Source: Delphinapterus leucas (Eukaryota > Chordata > Mammalia > Artiodactyla > Monodontidae). From it: a stretch of DNA of 64,000 nt. This document shows, piece after piece, positions 24,661-36,200 of the stretch. Where the stretch lies: contig NW_022098001.1 in the NCBI RefSeq assembly GCF_002288925.2, positions 839,205-903,204 of the forward strand, written 5' to 3'. The notes under the pieces were generated by a model. The model did not search any database, had not been told where the DNA came from, and worked only from the letters and a program-made list of their open reading frames with translations. A program made the position numbers and the translations under genes. The stretch's first letter is position 1; each line of letters starts with the position of its first letter.

Positions 24661-25285
24661 CAAAATGCCAAATATTTACAAAGATATTTGGATTTACTAC
24701 ATGGTAAATGTTAATAATTTTTTGTTAAGCAAGGTTAACAATGACCTGGGGCGAGCATTCTAGGAAATGGTACACAGTAGAAAAAGCTCTGGGTTTCGCT
24801 GAATTCTCTCAGCTGTTCCAAATGCTTCCTGAGTGTCACTTGCTGGAAGGTAACTTTTGTGAATACCAACTCTACTTGCTCAGGACATGGCCACAAAGCC
24901 TTGACTGGGGTTATTCCTCTAAATATAGCATTTCCTTTAGACTTTTCTATTTCAATTTTTCTTTTTCAACTTTTCTTTTCAATTTTTATAGTATGAGAGC
25001 TTTTGGTTAGTTTAGCTACATTAATTTGTGGCTTTCTTTTTACATTCCCTAATTTTATCCTCTTGAAAATAAGTATCTCTTCTGGTGTAGCCTTGGGTTG
25101 CAGGAGGTCACACTCTTAGTAGTGACAGTTTTGAGTGGGAAGGAGGGGTAAGCAGAGGAGTCTGGACTTGTTCAAACAAGGGACACCAATGAAACTCTTC
25201 TTAGACGACTGGCCAGTGTTGGCAGGCCCAGAAATCTAGGATAATCTAGAATTCCTGGGATTCCTGTGGATCTGAAAAACAGCAA

Positions 25286-25315
25286 TTTAGACAATCTGAA
25301 ATGAGATTGTCTAAA
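25286..25315. repeat. Perfect 12-bp inverted repeat
   Basis: TTTAGACAATCT at 25286-25297 is followed by the 6-nt loop GAAATG and its exact reverse complement at 25304-25315. No surrounding element was recognised. Confidence 0.9.
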
Positions 25316-26114
25316 ACAATCTCATCTCTCCAAAATCCTTAGAAATGAAAATGGCTTAGATCTATGAAAATTAGAGTCTTATGAATGGATAGAGAAAAGC
25401 AGATCCCCCGGTACATACAGAAATTCAGAATGCTTCCAATCTGATCTAAAGCAGTTAGGTCAAAACTAGAAAGATCTTTCAACTATTTAAAGTATTTCAT
25501 GATTTGTTGGTACAGCAACTTGGAGGTGGTATATCTGCTTACAAATCAAAAATTTCTAAAAGGTTTTTTTTTTGATGAAATAAGCACATACAAACATAAG
25601 GAATCAAAAGAAATTTGTATTTTGAAGAAATTTGATTTTTGTGATTAAAACTAAGTAATACATTTTATATATTACAAAAATATTTTTAGTATATTTTCTT
25701 GAAAATGCTACAGACTTTTTATTGTGCAACAAAATACCTCTTAAATAAGCAGTTCTTGTGTTTGTGTTTTCAACCTGTTCTTCAGAATAGCACTTCAGTT
25801 GCTTCCTGAAAAGTGAAAACAATACAAATATTTTTAAGAAAATATAGTGTGATTTTAAAATGTTTTATTAATTTTAACTTTTTCTAATATTTCATGGTAT
25901 AGTTAATAAGGCAAAACTTAGTATTTCAGAGTTTATCAATTTAATGTGCTTTTGTGTGGAACCATGGAGAGAGAATAGTGGTGCTTATATATTGTATTTT
26001 TCACATTCAAGTTTTGTCATTTTATTTAGTATAATTTCATAACTCTCTTAAAAGTAAAATACTGTTAATTCAGAATGCAAAGTTATAAAAAACCCATAAT
26101 TTCATTTCATCAAT

Positions 26115-26460
26115 GGGCTATGATTTGAACATGCCCCACCCCCAAATTCATGTTTTAAAGCCTAATGTCCAATGTGATGGTATTAGGAGGTAGAGCCTTT
26201 GACAGGTGCTTAGGTCTTGAGGGTGGAGCCCTCATGAATGGGATTAGTATTTTTATAAGCAACCCCACAGAACCCCCACCTTACACCATGTAAAGATACA
26301 GTGACAAGTCTGCAACCCAGAAGAGGGGCCTCATTTGACCATGCTGGCACCCTGACCTCAGACTTCAGCCTCCAGAACTGTGAGAAATAAATTTCTGTTG
26401 TTTTTAAGCCACTCAGTCTTTGGTATTTTGTTATAGCAGCCTGAAAGGACTAAGACAATA
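26115..26460 (+). mobile_element. MLT1-like MaLR LTR
   Basis: GGGCTATGATTTGAACATGC start, GATGGTATTAGGAGGTAGAG, GGAGCCCTCATGAATGGGAT, AATAAATTTCTGTTG, and end TATAGCAGCCTGAAAGGACT. Non-coding LTR; family assigned from memory of the consensus. Confidence 0.75.
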
Positions 26461-27195
26461 GTGTTTAAGTCTTCTTATGTCTTAACTGAAGAATGATAGA
26501 TTATTTAGTAGCAAAGGGGAAGCTGTTGATTAACTTTTTATCTGGAAAAAATGTCCTAAAAAACACCAAGAAGAATATCATTTACTAATGACTTGAAAAT
26601 AGAATTTTCTGAATTTTGTAAAATCCCAAAGTTGTCAAGTACGAGTAGGAAGAAAGTCAGTGAAGATAATTAGGAAAAAAATGCATTTAATGAGGAAACA
26701 CAAAATGAACAAATATCTAATAAGGAGTACTTATACCTTATATTTTAATGCTTCTGGGAAGAAACAAATGAACTTAAGCAATACCTATCATGCTATTATA
26801 AAACAGACAACAAGTTTTACTTTTATTAGAATTCCGGAGACAGGAAAACAGGCATTGAAATACAATAACTGTGTGTTGGTCTTTACATTTTGTCCCTCAG
26901 CTCCAAACCCACCCTGCTATATTAGCTTTAAGAGGCCAGGGCTGGGTCTCTTCAAACCGTCCTTCTCCCTTGACAGCTGGTTTCTAATTAGTTTCTACCA
27001 TGAGGAGGGAAGGACGGATTATTCCTTCCTGAAGCCCCAGCCTCCAGTTGTTCTGCTACTCCCAGAACCAGGCTTATTGTTTCCTTTCATCCTGACCTTC
27101 TTTATTTTTAAATTTAAAATCTAGTCTTGGCTTCTACTACTGAAATACTTCAGTATTCTTCTAAATTATTACCCCATCTCAAATTCACGGCAACT

Positions 27196-27600
27196 CGTGG
27201 CCACAGCAAATGGTTCAGGAATGGTTATGTGGCCCAAGCCAGGTCAATCACATAGCTTTGGGACTTCTGCTGGAAGTGCTGGGAAAGAGGTTTGCTCTTT
27301 CTGGATTAGCTGTTGGGCCAGTAGACTATAAACATGAAGATGCTGGTGGTACCTGTACCATGAGGGTTGGGGCGCCTGATGAAGAGTCTGCCTGGGAGTG
27401 AATCTGCCACCAAGAAGAATGGAGCTGAGAGACGGAGAGACACAGGTTCTAGATGATGTCATTTGAGCCCTTGGTTCTCACTGTGGCAGAAATCAGACTA
27501 CTTCTGGACTTCTCAATTAAGTGAGTTCACTTCATTGCCTAAACCAATTGGAGCTGAGCTTCTGCCCTTTGCAACTGAAAGAGTCCGGATGTAACCTGCA
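27196..27600 (+). repeat. Ancient mammalian interspersed repeat, family not assigned
   Basis: GTGGCCCAAGCCAGGTCAAT, CTGAGAGACGGAGAGACACA and GCAACTGAAAGAGTCC recall a common mammalian repeat, but I cannot name the family. It ends shortly before the PKHD1L1 poly(A) signal. Confidence 0.5.
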
Positions 27601-27744
27601 TTTCTCATTCCCCACACTCTTAAACGCCATCCTACAGTGTGAATAGCATTTCCATAGGGTGGTCTTGTCTCTACCATTGAAGCTCTAACTTTCTCAATGG
27701 CTGAGATCTGTCTTTCTGTCTGTGGTGCTATGCTGCACTCAGTC

Positions 27745-27750
27745 TTTATT
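27745..27750 (-). terminator. PKHD1L1: Candidate PKHD1L1 polyadenylation signal
   Basis: AATAAA on the minus strand, 72 nt after the TGA stop, in ACTAAATAAAGACTGAG. It is the first canonical hexamer downstream and would give a short 3'UTR. Other sites further left are possible. Confidence 0.6.
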
Positions 27751-27821
27751 TAGTAAACATTTTCTGGTACCTCAGTATGTGGGGACAAACATAGAAAAAG
27801 TGAACTGTGCTTACCGAGAAT

Positions 27822-28099
27822 TCAGTTCAAAATCAAAACTGCAGTCGTAAATATTTCCAAGAGCAACACTCTTCCCACCAGACAGCTAACTACTGTAGTC
27901 ACTATCTGGGCAGCTGTGCCCACAGTAGACACTTTGCTGTTGCTGCTGCTACTGCCGCTACTGCCACCGCCGCTGCCGCTACTGCCACCGCCGCTGCCGC
28001 TACTGCCACTGCTAGAGACAGACTGCGCGGCTAGGCTGAAAGTCCTGGACTCCACCTGAACGACGTCATCCAGGATAAATTCAATCTTAAAATTTTTTC
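27822..28099 (-). CDS. PKHD1L1: PKHD1L1 final exon: Ser/Gly stalk, membrane segment and stop
   Basis: 278 nt including the TGA stop at 27824-27822, after acceptor GCCCTAG. Encodes [20 protein letters not shown], then [11 protein letters not shown]. Next come a Gly/Ser tract made of two GGGSSGS-type 7-codon repeats plus a partial one (28007-27948), [13 protein letters not shown], and a hydrophobic segment [20 protein letters not shown] ending [10 protein letters not shown]. The last stretch is the transmembrane anchor of a type I protein. The stop follows it directly, so the cytoplasmic tail is almost absent; the human tail is a few residues longer as I recall, which I could not verify. Confidence 0.94.
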
Positions 28100-30223
28100 C
28101 TAGGGCAAAAAAAAAAATCATCACAGTGTCTGACTTCCTTTTATTATTTGTTTGTTTTCGTACAATTCCAGTTGGGTTTTCATTGACTTACAAATACTGT
28201 GTAACCCTTAACGAAGTATTTTTGGAAATTAAGTCAAATAAATTAAAGTATAAACAAGTGTAGAGAGGGTCTCAGAGTCAGAAGAGTTCCATCTGCCCAA
28301 CAACTATGGGCAGGAGGACTCTGGGTAGATTTTCTTTCTGCAGCATCAGTACCTACTTCTTAGGGGTTCTTTCCTAGTGCCCAGAGGCTGTTTGAAATGA
28401 AGGACAGTAGGGAAGGGAGGTGAGGGTGCTGAACCTCTGTCTGATCCCCATACACTTGACTGAGGAGTGAAGAAGCTGCAGCCTCAGTTGGGATAGGTGG
28501 GGATGGACACTGAACTTTTTATTTTGAAAAACTTCAAACGTAAGAGTTGAAAGCATGGTACCACAAACACCCATATGCCCTCGACTTAGACTCAACAATT
28601 TTTAACTGTTTTCCACATTTGCTTTAAGTCAGATGCTATTTTCGTGTTGCAAGATAGTGATCCCTTTCCTTTTACCCAAGGTAGACAAGCTTGAGGAAAC
28701 ACATGCTAGATATATTTAGAGTGTGAAACACTCATCTAAATATTTCTTAATCCATATGTTAAATCTTCCCATAGTTTTGAATATCAGTTAACCAATATAT
28801 TTTTCCATGACGTAATTTCTTCTTGGACTACTGCTATCATTAATAGTGGTTACTGTAAAATAGATAGCTAGTGGGAAGCAGGCGCATAGCACAGGGAGAT
28901 CAGCTCCGTGCTTTGTGACCACATAGAGGGGTGGGATAGGGAGGGAGGGAATATATATATACATGTAGCTGATTCAGTTTGTTATACAGCAGAAACTAAC
29001 ACAACATTGTAAAGCAATTATACTCCAATAAAGATGTAAAAAAAATAAAATAAAAATAAAGTGAACTGCCAAACTAAAAAAAAAAAAAAAAAGTAGTTAC
29101 CATACAGAGCAGAAGGTGCAATACTTGGCATAATTCCAAAGTTTTCATTCTTCTGTTTTTTTCTATTATCTTAAAAAAAAATAATTTCTGTTTTCACTCG
29201 TCTTTTCTTTTTCAGGAGAGAATGTATTGACCACATTGTGCTTTCTATAGGAATGCATTCTATAACTTTCAAGGTGGATAGACATTGTTCTGTAGAATAT
29301 TCTGCCACTGTTACAATTCATGACAATGGTGTTTTTAAGTCTTTCTTCTTTTCAGTTTGAAAAAACTGAATTTTTGTGGCAGGTATATATTTTCTTAAAG
29401 ATTTTGATATGTGAAGAATTTAGATATTTTTGCTTTGCTTTTATGTTTTTTTCTCCTGCAGTATTGTGAGGAATGCCAAGGTAGGCTAGTGGAGAGGCCA
29501 CTGCATAGAGGAGAAGTGAAGAACTCAGCCAAAATCCAAGATCAAAACCTCAGTGACACTACTCCAATCAAGCCATCCCAGCTGAAGGCCCAGACATCAT
29601 CAAACAGAGGTGAACCATCCCAAATTCCTGACCCTCGTTATTGTGAGTAAATGAAATCGTTGTTGTTTTGAGCCATCAGATTTAGGGCTGGTTTGTTAAG
29701 TAGCATTAGAAACTGAAACAAGCGCTGTGTATCACATAGGTTGCTAAATAAACGTGTCCCCAATGTTATTATCCTTTAGTAATATTATTTGAATCCAGAT
29801 TGTTCAAAAGATGCAGTCTCAGCTGTTTATTTTCTTCTTGCACTTTTTTCTTACCTAATTCTCACATTTTTATTTTCTGTGTGAGACCCATGCCTTCTCT
29901 ACCCAGTGGCCCCTGCCTTGCTCTGTACGGAGCTATAAGTAGAAGAGGGTGTGGTGCCACGCGGTCAGGCTCGCCTAATCTGCAAGGGGATTTCCCACAG
30001 CGCAGCAATTAAGTGGGATACCTACTGGAAAGTGTTACAAGACGCTTTATTCATTTGCTTTATTGTTACTGCAGTTTTACAGTTAATCTAAAAACCGGCT
30101 AACTGATTTAAAAATGGTAAAGAGATGACTATATTTGACCTTCCTTACTATACACAACCAGAGAACTGAAACCCTACACTTGACGGAAAAAAAGCAAGAC
30201 AGAAAGCAAGAAATAAGGAAGGC

Positions 30224-30255
<32 letters not shown>

Positions 30256-33200
30256 AATTAGAAACAATGATTGTTCTCCATAGCAAGTAAGATAGACACT
30301 CCAAGGGAAGCTTTGAACTCTTAAAGAAAATATACTGGATAAAAGGAGAGCACTATTTTGTTATCATAAAAACGTCAAAACCTACATTACTGCTTCAGCA
30401 CTCCAGTGACCCTCGTTACTTTGGAACATTGCCTTTGGAAGTGGTAGTTTGGAAACCTTGATCCTCAGGTTGGGTCTTTGTCACTGCGCACCTCTTGAGT
30501 CCACCTTCCTGGGGAGGTGGGTAACCTTCTCTCAGGCAAGGTTCTTGTCAAGTTCCTCATTTCCCATAAAAGGCTCCCAGTCCTACCTCCATTTAGGCTG
30601 ACTGTTAACGAATTAGGCTCTGTCCTTAGTCACCAGGCTTACTGGACACTCCAGGTACTTGTCCCAGAGCACAATGTTGAAATCATTGCCACTGGATTCC
30701 CATCAAACTCTAGGTTGAGATATTGTTGCCCAGTAGGCAGATCGAACTTTTCTGGTGTAGGGCATCATCAAAGCACGAGGAAACAACAAATAAGGAAAAA
30801 ATTCTTTTGGAATGATTTTAGCTTTTGATATTTAGTTCTTATGGAAAAAAAAACCCAGATTACTGTTAGATATTCTTTAACTTCTCTTACTCTTTACTTT
30901 GGCTTTTATTCTGACCTGTAGTGTGTGTGTGTGTTTGAAATAACAGTGGTTAGAAGAGTGAGGATCACCATAAAACTTTTGCAGGAGTTAGGGCCTATAA
31001 AGGTTGAGGTAAACAGATTAACGGAGGCCTGTCTCCAGTACAAGGAGTCTATTTCATTCTTTTCTTTTTTTTTCAGTTTGTAGCTATTTAATGATGAGGT
31101 CAAATCTGTTAAATCTGGGGACTGTTTGAACTTCAGAGGAGGTTGATCCAGTGGCTCTGTGTTGTCCTTGATGACCTGCTTTTTCTGCCTTCCATGGGTA
31201 AGCATCATCTTAAGGCTGTTTTCTCTCACGGTGTATTTCATTCTTTTCGATACTGAATAATCTATCATCAGTAGAGACCTGTTTTGTGGACATATTTTTG
31301 CCTTGGTAGAAAGGCTTTTACCAGTTGGAGTTATGCCATCAATCCACATGAAGATAATATAAGAAACCTCACTGTGGAAGTCATGACCGTATTTACTGCT
31401 GAAGATATCATGTATTTACGTGTTGGCAATATCATGAGTATACTTCATGAGAACTCATAGGAGACATCTGTTCTGACCTCAGAGCAAGTTGTGATTCTCC
31501 ACAGCAACTGGTCTATCTGCAGAGGACTGTGAATCATGGTAATGCTCATGTTTTCTCCTTTGCATTGGCTTTCAGAAAGACTAGAACCCACCTTCCAGCC
31601 CAACTCTGAACTCCTGCATGGGCCATTAAAATTATATGACACTATATTATCCTTTCTTTTCTTGAATTTGAAAAATCTATATATTAAGTTTTCTTATTAT
31701 AAATGTAATACATACATAGTGAGAAAATTTAGAAAAGTACACACATGGATAAAGAAGAAAATACGAATCATGATATAATTTTGATGTACATCCTCAAGTT
31801 ACCTGTTTATTTTATTTTATTTATTTATCTTTGGCCGTGGTGGGTCTTTGTTGCTGCGCACGGGCTTTCTCTAGTTGCAGTGAGCAGGGGCTACTCTTCG
31901 TTGTGGTGTGCGGGCTTCTCACTGCGGTGGCTTCTCTTGTTGCAGAGCACGGGCTCTAGGCACGCAGGCTTCAGCAGTTGTGGCACGCAGCCTTCAGCAG
32001 TTGTGGCACGCAGGCTCAGTAGTTGTGGCTCGCGGGCTCTAGAGCACAGGCTCAGTAGCTGTGGCACACAGGCTTAGCTGCTCCGCGGCATGTGGGATCT
32101 TCCCGGACCAGGGCTCGAACCCGTGTCCCCTGCATTGGCAGGCGGATTCTTAACCATTGCACCACCAGGGAAGCCCAAGTTACCTGTTTTAATTCCCTTA
32201 ATTGCTTATTTTTTTTTTCACTCTGTTTTGCATATTAAATGTATTTTTGTAAGCCAGACATTCTGATTTCTATAATTTATTGACCAGTGTAGTATAGACT
32301 GCTTTGTTCATTAAAAGCAAATTATAATTGTCCCAAAGTTGGGTATATATGTGAGGATCCAAAATAGTACACTCACCTGTTCTAAGAAGAGTAAGATCTG
32401 TGTAGTTGGCCCAACAGCTGCTAAATGGAATTGTTGTGTTTCCACTAAGACCACTGATTTGGTTATTACTGGAGTCCTTTAGTATGGCCTTCAAAGTCAG
32501 TGAAGTAATCCCAACTGATACACAATTACCCTAAAGAAAAAAATAGTAGAGAATTATAACAATTGTCCTGTTCCCAAGCTTTTTTTAAGAAAGATATTTG
32601 GAACTTTATTTTTTTTAATGCCTCATTTCAAATTTTAAATCTATAGAAGCTCCTTTTCCTACACAAAGAGTTTGGGCAGTGGAGCAAATTCACTGAAAAG
32701 AAACATTTTTAAAACAGTAAAAGGTGATAGTCATAGATATTAGTCCAACTTTGAAGAGGCAGTGCAATCCTTAGGTTGCCAGTCTACCAGGATTAGTGAA
32801 GTCGGTTCACCCTCCAGAATTTATAGCTTAATTCTTCCACTTAAATAAATCTTTGAGTTATAACTTACATCAGAATCTACTGCCTTTACGGAAGGTTGCT
32901 GAGAAAATGGCTGTCCCAGCTGTGTTGCCACCGGCTGAGTGATCACTGACAGTGAGGACAAAAAGGCCACATGATGAACAGGAAATGCAAACCTTTCAAC
33001 CGGTTGGGCAGTCACCTGTAAATGGTCATGAGTGATGAAGTGGTTTTCACATGATAAACTACATTCAGTAGCAAACTCATCTTAGCCAGGCTAAATGTTA
33101 TATCACTGTTTATTTAAAAGTATGTTTAATACATTAAGTCAATATTATTATAATATTTCCTCCAGAGCAAATTTATGAAGCATTGTTGTAAATAGTCAAA

Positions 33201-36200
33201 GCAAAGCACATTTCATACCAATACATAATTTTTAGAAGATATGCTCCTTTTTCAACTACTTTATCATTTTAGTAATACTGTAAGAAAATAATCAGCAATA
33301 AATTAGAAAGACATGCCCTCTAAATTATTGTATTGAAATAGAAAAATAGTTAAAATGAGAAATAAGCAACGTTTTAAATAGCTAAAATGCATTTTTCTAG
33401 TCACATTTTCTTACCTTAATCCAGCCAGAATCACTTGGGCTGGGGATAGGACTGGTAATAGATATGGAAGAGATATTAAATCCAAGGATACTACTGGTTT
33501 TTCCTAAAATTACAGCTTGTCCAAGAGAACCAGCCGTTTCTTGGAGTTCAGATAACTGCATCTGACCTATGAGGAAACAGTGTTATGACATGTGGATTAT
33601 AAGAATATGGAAGAGTGAGAACATGTGAGAATATCTCACTTTCGTTTTTGTTTGTGCTGCTTGCTCCATCCAAATTATAGAATTTTACAGCTCTCTAACT
33701 GTACATGAGCTAAACATGACTAAGTCATACTAAGGAGGTCAGGAAAATAAAAAACTCAGTAGAATATGTTTCTTAAGCTGGAATTAAAGAAAAAACAAAG
33801 GTAGATAAAATAAATTCAAGAAAAATGAGTGAGAGCATGCTGAGAAAACTACTTTCCTATGTCATCTTTTGTTTAGAAGTGAAGTACTATCATGTATGTC
33901 TATCATCGCATATCACATTTTAAAAATAGAATGTTAATTGTGGAATGGAAGGATAATTAACATCATCGAATTTATAGTATGAATTAATCAATTGCTAACG
34001 TTAGCATTAAATTACTAACAAAAAATTGTTATTTGCTCTGGACATTGACAATTTTCAAGGTTAATTCTAACATGGTAGGTAGTTTCTGTTCCCTTTTTCT
34101 AGCTTGGCAGTTCCCCTTAAACCTACTGCCCCCCTAACGCTCCTTATGTTATGAAGGGACACCTCTACACGCTGTACTCCTTTTGTCAGAAGCCTGGAAC
34201 TCTTGCTTGAACCCTTCTTCTACTTCACCTCTCTCGCACACCATTTAATCAGTTCTCAATTTCTAAATCTGCCTCCACTGCACAAATCCTAGTTAACCCA
34301 GCAGCAGCAGAGATACTAAAACAGCTTTTAAACTGGCTTTCTTGTATCCATTCTCTCCCTCTTGCACTCCGTTCCATACACTGTAGTCAGAGTGATCATT
34401 TAAGAAACCGCAGCCAGGATGTTTTGGTGTACTGTTTCTATGATTCTAGCACCTTCCACATCCAGAGTCATGCCTTACGGACTTCAATCGTTGAGTTTCT
34501 TCCATGAAGGCTAAGCCCTGAAGCTTAGTGTGCTCGGGAAGAAGGAGGCAACACTCTTGGGCAGCAGGTCTCACGCGACACTTTGAAAATCACACCCTTG
34601 GGGAATTTCAGTCCCTGTCCCTTGGAAAGGTCTCTTTGGTTGATTCAGACTCTTTGGGGTAAATGGCAGTCTAGCGGGCTCCCCCCGCCACTCCCTCCAC
34701 ACACTCTCCTACAAGATGGCTTCCCAGGTAGGAGGGCTCACGTGGCAGCAGTACAAAGGAGCTTCACGTCCATACACTACTACTACCACCTCTCCTCACT
34801 GGTTTTCGGTGCAGGGTGGCCAGTCTGACCAGTCTGCACTGTTAACAGGTTCTCTCTGACCATTTGATGTGTGAAGGCATCCATTTCTGCCGACTGCCTT
34901 CTAGAAACCAAAGACCTTAACTTGAAGAGCTCTTATTCCTGACATGACTCTTTATCCAGAGGTCCCCTCAGTACTTAAGTAACTGCTTTCTAGGACATCT
35001 GGGAACTTCTGGATCGCCTGACACTATGTGAAGGCTATGGGGAGTTAGGAGTATTACTATGAATACATGCACATCTTTCTTGCCACTTCCCAATATTTTG
35101 CTGTGATGTCACTCCTTGCCAGGTTGTAGGGCTTTCCTCAAGACCTCAAACCCTACCTCAATCTAAGTCTGGGAAATAGGTCATTGATCTGTCCTTCCTC
35201 CTGCCCCTATTTCCATGTTCTTAGACTGTATTATGCCTATATCTGGACAAATCTAACAAGATAAAACTGCTTTAAGGGAGTAGAGAGTGGGAGAAGTTGT
35301 GTGTGAAGCAGTTTAGATCACACAGAGGAAATAAATCACAGTTTCTTTGGACATCTGAGTGGCTAGTGTGGTAAATACTGGACTCCAATACATGTAAGGG
35401 CTTACCAGGGATTTTTTATTTTTTTAACGTCTTTATTGGAGTATAATTGCTTTACAATGGTGTGTTAGTTTCTGCTTTATAACACAGTGAATCAGTGATA
35501 CATATACATATGTTCCCATATCTCTTCCCTCTTGCGTCTCCCTCCCTCCCACCCTCCCTATCCCAGCGTCTAGGTGGTCACAAACCACCTAGCTGATCTC
35601 CCTGTGCTATGTGGCTACTTCCCACTAGCTATCTATTTTACCTTTGGTAGTGTATATATGTCCATGCCACTCTCTCACTTTGTCACAGCTTACCCTTCCC
35701 CCTCCCCATATCCTCAAGTCCATGCTCTAGTAGGTCTGTGTCTTTATTCCCGTCTTACCCCTAGGTTCTTCATGACCTTTTTTTTTTCTTAGATTCCATA
35801 TATATGTGTTAGCATACGTTATTTGTTTTTCTCTTTCACTTAACTTCACTCTGTATGACAGATTCTAGGTCCATCCACCTCACTACAAATAACTCAGTTT
35901 CGCTTCTTTTTATGGCTGAGTAATATTCCATTGTATATATGTGCCACATCTTCTTTATCCATTCATCCGATGATGGACACTTAGGTTGTTTCCATCTCCG
36001 GGCTATTGTAAATAGAGCTGCAATGAACATTTTGGTACATGACTCTTTGAATTATGGTTTTCTCAGGGTATATGCCCAGTAGTGGGATTGCTGGGTCATA
36101 TGGTAGTTCTATTTGTAGGTTTTTAAGGAACCTTCATACTGTTCTCCATAGTGGCTGTATCAATTTACATTCTCACCAACAGTGCAAGAGTGTTCCCTTT

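Larger units (their letters stand above)
14650..27744. other. Intergenic region between EBAG9 and PKHD1L1
   Basis: No exon of any recognised gene was found. The region holds six CHR-related SINEs, MIR remnants (about 15.45-15.62, 21.2-21.55 and 21.6-21.81 kb), an L1 tail, an LTR-like block, an L2 end and two old LTR-type remnants. 16.5-18.4 and 18.7-19.6 kb are AT-rich with nothing I can name. Confidence 0.7.
28100..32376. other. Last PKHD1L1 intron
   Basis: Contains an L1 tail, an MLT1-like LTR, a GGAA-type tract, an unidentified minus-strand open frame near 31 kb and a CHR SINE; all are listed separately. 29.75-30.9 kb otherwise shows nothing I recognise. Confidence 0.75.

Noticed and set aside
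29411..29650. 79-codon frame with a signal-peptide-like start
   Set aside because: The body overlaps an MLT1-like LTR and no partner exon is present; the hydrophobic start is AT-rich chance sequence.
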